Part shown: piece by piece, positions 54,182 to 64,000 of the stretch
Layout: every line of letters begins with the position of its first letter
Position numbering within the stretch: position 1 is the stretch's first letter
DNA from: Proteles cristata cristata
Lineage: Eukaryota; Chordata; Mammalia; Carnivora; Hyaenidae
Direction of reading: 5' to 3'
DNA length: 64,000 nt
Assembly: GCA_017311185.1 (NCBI GenBank)
Contig: JAESUZ010002701.1
Location: forward strand, 186,001-250,000
Program-made: the position numbers and the translations under genes
The notes under the pieces: model-generated
Databases searched by the model: none
Told to the model about the DNA's origin: nothing
Seen by the model: the letters and a program-made list of their open reading frames with translations, nothing else

Positions 54182-56271
54182 AGTTAATCAATGGGCTTCC
54201 GTGGCACTCAAGAATACCTCAAAACGTTTTATGTGTAAATTTTATGTGTGTGCACATTTTCCTGGGAAACAGATATAATTCTCCTTATGTGCTGTGAAGT
54301 TTCCGTAACAGATCCCAGCTCCATCATGTAGCCAAGAGTCACCAGCTTGAGAACATAACTAAGGTGGCTATGGTCTGGATCTCCATAGATCTGTACACAG
54401 CTGGTCAACGGTTTCAACACTTCTGGCTGGTAATCTTCTGGGAGACTGAAGCTACCTTCCCTTCTAAACCTCCATTCCAGAATTATGAGTGAGGCAGTGC
54501 TGATCATAACAAACACACTGACAGGATGAAAGACCACAGAACCCAGACTACTCACCTGCTGCCCTTGGAAATGGTGGCAATGTGTTCACCCATCCATGGC
54601 ACCATTTTTTTCACTTTAATGTACAGATATTAATGATGTTTGTGTCACATGGTATTATATCAGCTGAAGCCAAAGTACATTTTGTAAGTCATCCACATTT
54701 CCTAGCAGGGAGCAGAACTGGTTTGATCATAAGGATCATGAAATTTAAGCCTCAGAGTCCTTTACTTAAATGGGCCCCCTCCCCAGAAGGACCCCGGCAA
54801 TGTGTTCACACGGTTGTTCGGATATTGCTGAACTTTCAGAGTGATATATTTTGACCACAACTGGTTCAGAAGAATCTCCATCTCCCTTCACATTTCTCTG
54901 TATGTTCAAGGCATGTGAATGGCTCTTGGTCTTTTGGAGATGTCCCCTAAGAAACTGAGGGAGTGGGGAAATAATTAGTTTGGATTTAGTAGAATTCATG
55001 AAGGGGTTCATCATAACTTTCCTGCATGGTTAACCTGTTGCAATTAGACTGGGTGTAAGAAGAGAATACTCTGTTGGCAATGCATGGTGTCCACTTTCCC
55101 AGCATTTGACACAAGGCGCCAGGACTGAGGTCTTACAATATGAGCAGAGCGTGCAGGGCCTGGCATCACAACCATGTTGTGGACGGTGAAAGAGGAACAC
55201 AGCCGAAAACATATGGAGACAGATGCTAGTCTGTAGAAAACCATCCAATTACAAGACATGTATAATTATAAACTACAGAGTTCAGTTTTATTTGAAATCT
55301 AGCCCAAAAGAAAAGGTGTTTTGTTTTATTTATTGTTTTTGAGGGTTTAGGACTATTGCAGGGGGCAAAATGGGGTCTCTTGTATCAAGCCAGGGTCTGT
55401 GTCAAGCAGTGATGCAAGTGGTCAAAGGCACTGGCGTGAGGAGATATGACCAGGCTCAGCATCAGATGAGGCCCCCCACAAAGTGATAAGAAGCAGAAGC
55501 AGAGAGGTCTGCAGGGGTCCAAGGACAACTAAATCTCTTTACTAAGGGGAGGATTTGAGCAGCAAACTGTCAGACTCTTCAGACATGACCTCTCTATGTT
55601 TGACCACGTAAGAAAGACAACGGCCACAGAAGCCTCTGCCCCACTGACCTCCGAACAGAACTGAGACCCTACACTGCTTGAAAATGATAAGCACTAAGTG
55701 CCGGAAGCCGACCCCAACTGGCCCCAGGCTTTATCTCCACTGCGCACCCACACACTGACTTTGTCTGTTGTTCCTTAACTTCCTGCACACTCCACTATCT
55801 TGTTTGTTGTGTGCTTTGTCTTTTGTCCTGCTCTGTGTCCTGTGTATGAAGCCAAGTTTAATCATATGGTGAAAGGTCACTGAATGTGGAATCCTGAACC
55901 TGCTTTATAAATTATGATCAACTTTGCTTTATGATTGATTAAAGTGGACACTGGAGACACAACTTGAGTGTGCGTCTTTGGGGCATGCCCGTGACAAATA
56001 TCAATAACGTATAAAATTTTGAATGCATTAGTATGTGTGTAGGAGAGAAAAATAATTTTCCCTCTACCCTTCTAGGTTCCTGGCTGAGACCCCTGAAATA
56101 AGGGACAGAGTAACAGAAGAAAGCCAAACAAGTTTAGTAACATGTATACCTCCTATTTACATGGGAGAGGAAAACCGAGTCATTTTGTAAAGGTCCCAAG
56201 CCTTCTTGTTAAATACCATCTTCATCTGATAACAAAAGAACGGTGATGTGGAGTTAGGGGATGTCCTGTAA
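54182..56271. other. No gene or securely named repeat (2.1 kb)
   Basis: The sequence around the preceding SINE ('gcagaagttcttgatcaaaggtccttgaacact' and 'gtgtgtgcacattttcctggg') faintly resembles an old DNA-transposon relic. The 55137-55995 part has LTR-like character and is raised as a finding. Overlapping short frames on both strands have no features. Confidence 0.35.
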
Positions 56272-56488
56272 TTTATTTTTATATTAGTTTAGTTTTTCTT
56301 AGATAGAGAGTGCATGTGTGAGGGTGTGGGAGAGGGACAGAGAGAGAGAGAGAGAGAGACAGAGAGAGAAAGAAAGAGAGAGAGGAGAGAAACCTAAGCA
56401 GGCTCTGAGCTCAGCAGTGCCATGACTAGAACTGAAATAAGAGAACTGAGAGTCTGATGCTCAACTGACTGAGCCATCCAGGCACCCC
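56272..56488 (-). mobile_element. Felid CAN SINE, reverse strand, diverged
   Basis: Long GAGAGA/AAGAAAGAGA tract, CCTAAGCAGGCTCTGAGC body, damaged B-box region, head complement GAGCCATCCAGGCACCCC. The right flank starts with a 16-base tandem duplication. Confidence 0.92.
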
Positions 56489-56520
56489 AGGTCCTTTTAA
56501 TGAGAAGTCCTTTTAATGAG
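56489..56520. repeat. 16-base direct tandem duplication
   Basis: AGGTCCTTTTAATGAG (56489-56504) is followed at once by AAGTCCTTTTAATGAG (56505-56520), one mismatch. Confidence 0.93.
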
Positions 56521-57290
56521 AGACTATCAGGAAAAGCACAGTAATAAGTAACGAAGGAATGGTTGTTTTGCAGATCTAAGTCATTGCCTTCTCCACTGAT
56601 AAAGAGTTTCTAGAAATTAGTCATCCTTTCCTCCACTGTACAGAGACAGATGAAGGTTTCCTCATAAATGTAAATTTCTTTTACAAAAGGGTAACTTCAA
56701 CTGGGTTTTCAAAGCTTCTCCTGTGCCTGCATTTCTCAAAAATAAACAGCCTCAAAATAATCCTTATACCAAAGAGGCATATTTCAGGATTGCAAATTCC
56801 ATTCCCCTTCACATGCAAAGATTTTCTTTACATGCCAACCTAATGAAATAGATCAGAATTCCTGATTTAAATTTCTTGCTGATTTGACACAAAATAGTGC
56901 CAGCAAAATACTATATTAATTAAGCCAGCAGAATGAGAAGAGTAGCATCCAACTAATGAATACATATCAACAATTTAATTAATATTTAAAATTCATCACT
57001 GCTGAAAAAATAAGCTATCTGTAATAAAAATATTTATCATCAACCATGTTATAAGAAAGATGGAATTATCTTTCAATCTATTTCTCTTAAAAATGATATT
57101 AAGTCTTTCTTTGTAATATTATTAAGAAAAAGTTTTACAGCAAAAAAGAAGGAAAATTATAGAGGTATGTCACACAGTTACTTAATAAAATTATTATCTT
57201 ATTTTCGACGTTTTAACATATTTTTCCTTTCTCATCTACTACCATTTTTTTAATTCTAAAGAAATGTTTACTCTCTTACCTGTGATGGGT
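56521..57290. other. No gene or repeat recognised
   Basis: AT-rich unique sequence. Confidence 0.35.
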
Positions 57291-57489
57291 TGAGTTGTGC
57301 CATGCCACCTCAACTCAGCCCTCCCCCCAAAACTGTATATTTAAGTCCTTACCCCCAGTACCTCAGAATGTGACCTTATTTGGAAAGAGTGTCATAGCAG
57401 ATATAATTAGTTAAGATGAGGTCATACGCAGGCAGGGTGAGATTTTAACCCAGGATGGCTAGTGTCTTGCAAAATGGAGAAATTTGGAT

Positions 57490-57528
<39 letters not shown>

Positions 57529-57727
57529 AAGAACACGTCATGTGAAAATGTAAGGTATGCTTCCACAAGCCAAGAAACTTCCAGAAGCTAAGAGAAAGGC
57601 AAGGATCAGATCCTTCCCTGGAGTCTTCAGAGAACAGCTCTGCCAACACTTTGACCTCTGATTCCTAGCTTCCGGAACCATGAGACAATAGATTTCTGTT
57701 ATTTACACCAGTCAAATTTGTGACACC
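57291..57727 (+). mobile_element. MaLR/ERVL-class LTR with a (CA)n insertion
   Basis: 'tgtgatgggttgagttgtgcc', 'aagtccttacccccagtacctcagaatgtgaccttatttggaaagag', 'gcagatataattagttaagatgaggtcata', 'gggtgagattttaaccc', 'gaagaacacgtcatgtgaaaatg', 'cttccggaaccatgagacaatagatttctgttatttacacc' follow an old mammalian LTR consensus on the + strand. It starts TG, and the 3' end is truncated near 57727. Subfamily not settled. Confidence 0.8.
57490..57526. repeat. (CA)n microsatellite inside the LTR
   Basis: About 18 CA units where family copies have a short CACACAC stretch after 'aatttggac'. Confidence 0.95.
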
Positions 57728-59764
57728 TTTTTTTAAAAATGGAAACCCCAGGAAACTAATAGAATATTTATAGATGCTTCAGGTTCTACACATTTGGAGG
57801 CACAAGAATAGTGTTTCTTCTCCTGGGTAGCATGAATAACATTTCTGTAACAGCCACAAATCAGCAATTCTTCTCTCTACACGTTACTCCGGTAAACATC
57901 CTATCCAACTTTTTTCATACATTGGGTTGTACAGAACCTACAAGTTGTGGCTTCCTCATGATTGCCAGCATTGGTGCTTTCTTCCTATTTGTGGCTGTGA
58001 TGAAATTGTGTAAAGCTGCAGACATCAAAACCACCTTCAGTGTCTGTCACATACTGCCAAAATAGGTGTCCCCCCACCACGACACCCCCTCTCATTGGTG
58101 CCAGAGCTACTGGTAACTTACACACTTAATGTTTTAGAGATCATAAAACAAATTTACAGTCCTTGATTTTCATTAATTTTATAGCAATAGCTTTTTCTAG
58201 GGTATATTTTAGTTCAGGGATTCCTTCTTGCGAAGGTAGCAATCTGAATTTACAAAAAAAAGACCCATAAATTGATTCAATAAATAAAGTGTCTATTTTA
58301 TGGTAGATCTAGAAGGAAAAGGGATATCATTCCTGACTCCATGGAGCTTATATCCTTGTGGATGAGGCAAGCAGCAATCCAACTATTTCACACGAAAATG
58401 TGAAAATCCAGTTTTGTGAAATGCTACAAACGGTAAAACATTCTCTTCCATCCTTCAAAATCAAAAGCCCTATTGAAATTGAGGAAATTTCTCTGATAAG
58501 ATGATAACTAATCCTATATAAGAAAGGTCAATGAGAATCAGGTTAACAAGAACGGGATGACAGAACGTTTTTGTATTTGTTTGTTTTTTGCAGAAGTCAC
58601 CATATTGATCAAAAGTCTTGTGAGGAGAAAAGTTCACAGGACATAATGAGAAACCAACAGATAGTCATTCGTAATGCTGGCATAATTCTTGTCAACCCAA
58701 CTTTTACATATTGAGGCTTGCTTAAAGCTTGCTTCTGTTTAGGACTTCCCTTTGTCTCTCACAGAAATAGACTTCCAGGAAGCAGAATTCATCCCTGTCT
58801 GTATTTTTATATGTCTATAAAACAGAGAGCACAATTTTCCATGATGAAAGCTGATGATAGCATTGCTACTCACTTCTCATTATAACTCTTAAGATATGGT
58901 TAATAAAAACAGTATAACTATCATACTTCTCAGTAAAAGGTTACTGGAATAATGTCTCTTAAGATTCTCTCGAACGAGCATTCAAATGATATAAAGTGAA
59001 TTGTAGACATCCTTGTCAATTGGGTTTAAAAAACTTCCCTCACATAGTTAAAATCACAAATGTACACACACATGACGGAGGCAAACTTAACCTGTAATAA
59101 GTTCCTGAGAATGATCCAAGAGAAGGTACATCAATTAAAATATCACATAATCACTTCAGTTATATTCTCTAATAGTTTGCTTGACACACGTTAGCTTTGA
59201 ATTTTTGCCAGTTGGGAAGGAAACTGTTTGATGCAGGTAAAGTTAGATACATGCATATTTTAAACCCTGGAATTATTGTGAAGGATTTTCTAAATCTTTA
59301 CATTTTTCGTGTCCAGCATGTTGGACTGGGCAATAAACTCAAAGCTTCTAGGTCCTCATATACTCTTGTTTTCCTCCTACCTAACTGCCACTCCTTTTTA
59401 ATTTCCTTTGATAGTTCTTCCTTACATTCTTGATGGCTAAATTTTGGACTGCCCCAGTGCTTATGTTTTGGAAACTCATCTCCCTCTCTCTCCATCTCTT
59501 TCCCTCCTGCACTCCATAACTCCTCTTTGATCCCATCCAGTATTGTTATTGTATACCACCCATACGTGTAAAGTTCTATATTTATACCTCCAATACGGAT
59601 CCAACCTCCAAACTCCAACTCTAGACTCTATCTCCAACTGTCTTAACTCGTATGTCCACCTAACTTTTTTGTAGTCTTTTCAAACCATTGACATATGATT
59701 GTTTTCATTCTAATCACGCAGTTCTCATTCTTTTATTTGTCTTAGTTGATATCAACTCTATCTT
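57728..59764. other. No gene or named repeat (2 kb)
   Basis: Contains an 84-codon forward frame (57811-58065) with a hydrophobic central segment, discussed as a finding. Otherwise AT-rich unique-looking sequence. Confidence 0.35.
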
Positions 59765-59875
59765 CCCAGGTTAAAAAGAAAAGAGATTCATCCTTGACTC
59801 TTTTTATGACACTCTATCTGCAGTCACCATATTTAAAATACATCCAATATTCCACTTTTTCGCATGTTCATTATG
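59765..59875 (+). repeat. Possible L2 fragment
   Basis: 'ttcatccttgactctttttatgacactctatctgcagtcaccat' and 'aaaatacatccaatattccac' follow the L2 stretch 'gtcatccttgactcctcc...catccaatc.gtcacca...aaatatctc'. Confidence 0.45.
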
Positions 59876-60400
59876 TGTTAGTCTGGGTCCTCTGAGAATC
59901 AAATACCAAGATAAGATTAAACATGCAAATGTATTAGTGAGCAAGTCCTTGAGACAAACTGAGTATGGAGGCTGGAGAAGCAGGCAGGAAAAAAATGCAG
60001 TTTGGACTCTACGCAAAGGAGAAAGAAAAGATGAGATGTTGAGGCTAAGGGGTCTGGCTGCAGAACAGTTCTAAAGGCATCCTGGCAAGGCCACTGGAGG
60101 GTCTTTAAGCCAGAGTTACCTGCTAGGGGATTTCTGCCATGCCCAGAAACGAGCTTGCCTTAGAATCTCTGCCGCATTCGGTCACTGGCTGGCCAGTCGA
60201 TGGGAAATGTGCCCCTGCTGAAAACCAGTGATGGATCTCAGAGCGTTCCCAGTGGTCAGAGATCTGGAAGGTGCATTCTTCTGGTGGACATGCAGTGATA
60301 TCACTTTGCTCCTGGCCATTATCATCTCTCAGTAGAATTATCGTAATAACTGGTCTCATTTATTTGCCTTTCCCTCACTTGAGCCTGTGCTCAGAACTTC
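59876..60400 (-). mobile_element. Unresolved LTR-like block within L2
   Basis: Starts TGTTAGTCTGGGTCCTCTGA, the same kind of edge as the LTR at 40896, and separates two L2-like parts. Inner sequence ('gtgcccctgctgaaaaccagtgatggatctcagagcg', 'ggacatgcagtgatatcac') seems repeat-like, but I cannot name it, and the right edge is a guess. Confidence 0.35.
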
Positions 60401-60429
60401 TACCATCCTATTTTCTTTCAAGACTTAAG

Positions 60430-60830
60430 TCAGATCTTGGCGCTCACATCCAAACCTTCCAGAAGCCTCCCATTTTTAAGTAAACCATAATGCCATTTCG
60501 GTGGGTTGCATGTTCTCACAGACTGTTCTGTGCTTCCTCTGTGACGCGTCACTTACCACAGCTCTACTTCTCTGCCATTTTCAAGCATGTCAAGTGTCAT
60601 CTAGCTCAAGCTTCTCTCCACCTGCTGCCCCCCTGCTCAGCACTCATCCCTGCCCACCTTTATATACACAGCACTCAGGGTCTCACCATTTAACCTACTG
60701 CCTATTTTATTTATTTATGTTTTCAAGTTCCCCCAGAGAGGGCAGTGGTTCTTATCTAACTGCTGCATTGTAGTGCTTATATATTATACAGGTTAAGTGC
60801 TCAGAAAATATATTCTGCATTTATAAATGG
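60430..60830 (+). repeat. L2 LINE 3' portion, diverged
   Basis: 'caaaccttccagaagcctcccatttttaag', 'ctactgcctattttatttatttatg', 'gagagggcagtggttc', 'aggttaagtgctcagaaaatatattc' line up in order with the L2 3' end. Confidence 0.6.
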
Positions 60831-60859
60831 TGATGATCCACGGATTTCTGTGTAAGAGA

Positions 60860-60970
60860 GATGGGCATTCAAATTCTAACTTTAACAACTACTATGTCTC
60901 TCTAAAGAAAACAATTAGCTTCTGTACCTCAGTTTTCTCAGCTGTAAAACTGTAGATGAATCCAATCTAG
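60860..60970 (+). repeat. MIR-like fragment
   Basis: 'attcaaattctaactttaacaactactatgtc...attagcttctgtacctcagttttctcagctgtaaaactgtag' matches the MIR core order. Confidence 0.6.
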
Positions 60971-60981
60971 AAACTAGCCTA

Positions 60982-61011
60982 TGTGTGTTGTGGGTGTAAA
61001 TACACACTCAC

Positions 61012-61019
<8 letters not shown>
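60982..61019. repeat. Near-perfect inverted repeat (GT-rich/CA-rich hairpin)
   Basis: Left arm TGTGTGTTGTGGGTGT (60982-60997) pairs with 61004-61019 across a 6-base loop, with a single G-T wobble. The right arm runs into the (CA)n repeat. Confidence 0.85.

Positions 61020-61044
<25 letters not shown>
61013..61044. repeat. (CA)n microsatellite
   Basis: Sixteen uninterrupted AC units. Confidence 0.95.
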
Positions 61045-61046
<2 letters not shown>

Positions 61047-62263
61047 TTACAATCTTTCAGATGTCGCAAAACCCACTTATCATTGCAATCCGTATCCAGT
61101 TGGATTGAAGTCTGTCAACCTCTCATTCCAGGTCCAATTCTTCAGATAATAATTCAGTTAGAGTTACAACACTGATCTGAACATTTTCACTCTGAGGTAC
61201 TTTGTGTTTAATTTCCTTGAGGGACTATAAACCACTTTTCCTTCCTGACCAGAGAGATTCCAAGAGTATAAATTAATGGACGTAGTTTTTATGAATGTGG
61301 ATTCAAAACTCAACTTTGCCTCAAACACTATGTAAACAGACAAAATTCTTTTATGCCTCTCAGACAGAATCCCTTCATCTACAATATGGTCAAGATACAT
61401 TTATCCCCAAGAGGTTCCGATAGGAGGTTCAGAAAATGTGTAAGACAGCTTTACATCAAGTAGTCAGTACCCTTAAAGATGCCACTTTACCTGAAGGTGA
61501 CAGAAGGTCAGTGATTCTCAATAAATATAGCGAAAGTATGAGATCATTTCCATATACTTGAAGGGCACAGTTTCTTATTCAACACAGTTTTGGTTTCTAG
61601 CACACCACTGCTCCCGAAATGACTAATGAAATGAAATATTAGTATTCCAAATTCAATGTACCATAATTCTAGGATGACTGAAGAATAAGATAAAGTCATC
61701 ATCAAATAAGGTCATCTGTACATAAAACACATTTATCCCCCCAATTTCTCTCCAGAAGGCACACTACTCCTGACCTGAGATGTCCTGCGTCAATATGATG
61801 TATTGGATGAATTATTTTCTGGTGAATGCTAGGGCAACAACATGTCTTCTCTTTATTGACCTTGATATCTCCCTTTTAGAAATAGGAGCATCAGAGTTTC
61901 AAAAGACCTGATCATGACCTTGCTCTATCTTTCTTCCAGTGGATTTTTTTTTTGCGACATCTCCCATTCTACCCAACAGCCCAGATCCTCCAGGATGCTC
62001 TGTGTTTTCTGCAGAGTATGGACTTATGCTGCTCTTTAAGTATGCAATCAAAGACAGAGGATCTGTAAAGAACTGGTTTATAAAAACAGACCAATGTGTA
62101 CTTTGCTAAAAACTTGCTCATGAATTTTTACAACATGGAGCTTTATTACAAAGCCTGAAAGTATAATTGATCACATTTTGTCACAATAATTTCTAGCATA
62201 ATTAGTAATTACTTAATTCATATACTGAATTTTCAGTCATTTGGTCTGGTGAGATAAGCATTA
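61045..62263. other. No gene; one possible MIR fragment
   Basis: Unique-looking. At 61290-61400 'gattcaaaactcaactttgcctcaaacac...ttttatgcctctcagacagaatcccttcatctacaatatgg' weakly resembles a MIR on the + strand. Confidence 0.35.
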
Positions 62264-62278
62264 AAAAGGCAAATCCTT

Positions 62279-62482
62279 GGGGCATCTGGGTGGCTCATTC
62301 AGTTAAGCGAACGACTTTGGCTCACGTCATGATCTCAGGTTTCATGGGTTCGAGCCTTGCATGGGGCTGTTTGCTGACAGCTCAGACCCTGGAGCCTGCT
62401 TTGGATTTCTTCTCCCTCTCCCTCTGCCCCTCCCCAACTTGCACTCTCTCTCTCAAAAATAAACATTAAAAAAATTTTTTTA
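62279..62482 (+). mobile_element. Felid CAN SINE
   Basis: Head GGGGCATCTGGGTGGCTCAT, B box GGGTTCGAGCCTTG, AAATAAACATTAAAAAAATT tail. Flanks AAAGGCAAATCCT and AAAGCAAATCTTC are the probable TSD. Confidence 0.95.
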
Positions 62483-62769
62483 AAGCAAATCTTCAGTCCA
62501 TAGTGCCACTAGTTGAGAGCAATGGAACCACTATAAAAAATAAAATAATAATTTTTCCAGAAACTTGTGGACAAATATGACATACACAATTATGATAAAA
62601 GATGTGTTTTATCAGTAGCCTTATAATAAATTAGTAGACAAAATTTACTACCTCTGAAGGCGGAAGGTGGGGCAGGGTTAAACTTATACCAAGACATCAG
62701 TAAAAACTGGATCTGATTCGGACAAACTAAGGACTAATTTCATCTTGTTTATCAGGATGCTGAACTATG
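62483..62769. other. No feature recognised
   Basis: AT-rich unique spacer. Confidence 0.3.
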
Positions 62770-62940
62770 TTTTTGTGACACCCCTTAAATACATCATCTC
62801 CGGTTTTCCAAGCAAGCCTGTGAGGGTGCTAATAACTTGCCCAAGAGGATGTCAACTTTTATAGAACTTGCCCACGTTTTCTACCAGCTAGAAAATGCAT
62901 GTTCTTTCTACTGTGCTACATTGTGCTACACTGTCTCCAT
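62770..62940 (-). repeat. MIR-like fragment, reverse strand
   Basis: 'gggtgctaataacttgcccaagaggatgtcaac' and 'gcatgttctttctactgtgctacattgtgctacactgtctcc' resemble the MIR complement (acttgcccaaggtcac ... catgctcttaaccactatgctatactgcctc). Confidence 0.5.
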
Positions 62941-63896
62941 GGAAACATGTGCTTCAGATCCATCCTTTGAAAAATACCACATAAAGTACAGAAGGAATCA
63001 ATGAATGTCTGCGGAGAGGGCACCGCTTGGCTGGAGGTTACAGTCGCTTGGAAAATGCAGAGTGTGGCTGTGAGAAAAAGCATTCGTGTTTAGGAGAGAT
63101 CCACACTGAGAGGGGTGCTTCCATCGTATCATGGAGACACACCAGATAGTTAGAGTATACACGTCCAGAGCAATATATTTGAAAAGTTGGCTAAACTACA
63201 GAATATTCATTTGATACACAGCTGAGTTTACAAGAAGAAACTGGAAGTACCCAAGTTCCCAAAATATGAACGAAAATTAAACAGTAATGGAGTTTAGTGG
63301 TGCTAACTTGGCTACACTGAATTTCGATCTTTAGACCTAAAATACTTAAGTTTTCAAAATTATAAGGGGTGAGAATAGAAGACCTGGAGCTCTGTTGAGG
63401 CAGGGAAGATAACAGAGACCCTTACCTGTCTACCTCTGAGGTGATGGTTCTCAACTCAGGGTGGCAGTTAGACTCACTAGTCTAGCTAGTGAGTGCTGGC
63501 ACATAGTATGGCCATTTTTGTTTATAACAGTGAATAGGGGATACTATAAGGAATTTAGAAAATTTACTTTTTAAAATAAAAAGAGTTCGTAAAAGCTTAT
63601 TGTAGAATATATAGTATTTTTTAAACTGTAAATATTTATTAAATTCTATTTGGAAACTCAATTACATATCTATCCGTAATGAGAAATCATCAGAAAAATA
63701 AATACCATAGATTTTGTGTAAACATTAATCATAACAAACATGATTATGAGCTTTAATCAAAAATATAAGTATACAGTTTTCAGAACACTGAAAAAAATTT
63801 AAACAATTTCTAAAACATATAAAATGTGACTTTTTTATTAAAAATATCTTAATTTGAATATATTGTCATATATATATATATACATAAAAGTTGGTT
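62941..63896. other. No gene or repeat recognised
   Basis: AT-rich unique-looking sequence with a short (TA)n run at about 63868-63884. Confidence 0.35.
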
Positions 63897-63900
63897 TGTT

Positions 63901-64000
63901 TGTTTTTTTTTACTTTTGAGAAAGACAGTGCAAGTGGGGGAGGAGCAGAGAGACAGAGAATCACAAGCTGGCTTTGTACCACCAGCATGGGGCTCAATGT
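63901..64000 (-). mobile_element. Felid CAN SINE, reverse strand, cut by the window end
   Basis: T-run, TTTTGAGAAAGACAGTGCAAG, GGGGGAGGAGCAGAGAGACAGAGAATC and CACCAGCATGGGGCTCAATGT. The tRNA-like head lies beyond the window. Confidence 0.92.

Noticed and set aside
53900..54290. Old DNA-transposon relic around the 53946 SINE
   Set aside because: The similarity ('agttcttgatcaaaggtccttgaa', 'gtgcacattttcctggg') is suggestive, but too short to name a family.
63420..63520. Possible MER5-type hAT relic ('gatggttctcaactcagggtgg')
   Set aside because: Only a short word matches from memory. Not enough for a feature.

Overview
This window looks like non-coding carnivore nuclear DNA, most likely from a felid. 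The main evidence is about 46 copies of a tRNA-derived SINE. Its head reads GGGGCGCCTGGGTGGCTTAG, followed by a GGTTCGAGCCCC box, a (CT)n stretch and an AAATAAATAAA-type tail. From family knowledge this is the CAN SINE of cats (SINEC_Fc-like); dog copies have a different head. Exact species, chromosome and position relative to genes cannot be read from the window.

I find no exon, intact protein gene, RNA gene, CRISPR array or prokaryotic feature. The longer open frames are antisense or sense reads of SINEs, reads through a purine microsatellite, or pieces of a dead LINE-1. The window is best read as intergenic or deep intronic sequence built from layers of transposons: very old MIR, L2, Tigger and ERVL/MaLR LTR remnants; old mammalian L1 fragments; a carnivore-age L1; old short CAN SINEs; and young felid SINEs on top.

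Layout. 0-13 kb: unique sequence with SINEs on both strands, a Tigger-type DNA transposon split by a SINE (8.48-9.11 kb), a G-quadruplex motif (10.42 kb), an L2 3' end (10.5-11.0 kb) and MIRs. 13.4-17.0 kb: a 5'-truncated L1 with a broken ORF2. 17-28 kb: mostly unique, AT-rich, with scattered MIRs and few SINEs. 28.1-28.5 kb: an MLT1-type LTR. 28.8-29.5 kb: a roughly 700-base almost pure purine tract. 30.4-35 kb: a cluster of five same-strand SINEs, then an old L1 split by a SINE, an LTR, and a younger L1 3' end that itself contains a SINE. 35-42.4 kb: SINEs, MIRs and an ERVL-type LTR. 42.6-44.4 kb: another old L1 cut by two SINEs. 45.2-47.2 kb: five SINEs in 2 kb. 47.2-64 kb: L2 and MIR remnants, LTR-like blocks, nested SINEs near 51 kb, CA repeats, and a SINE running off the right edge.

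The elements do not form a pathway or operon. What can be read is an order of insertion, dated relatively by nesting and by target-site duplications (TSDs). No previously undescribed biological system is evident. The most notable structures are the 700-base polypurine tract, the G-quadruplex, two near-perfect hairpins, the multi-level nested insertion at 32.5-35 kb, and a set of young SINEs that may be polymorphic. All family names come from memory of consensus sequences, not from a search.
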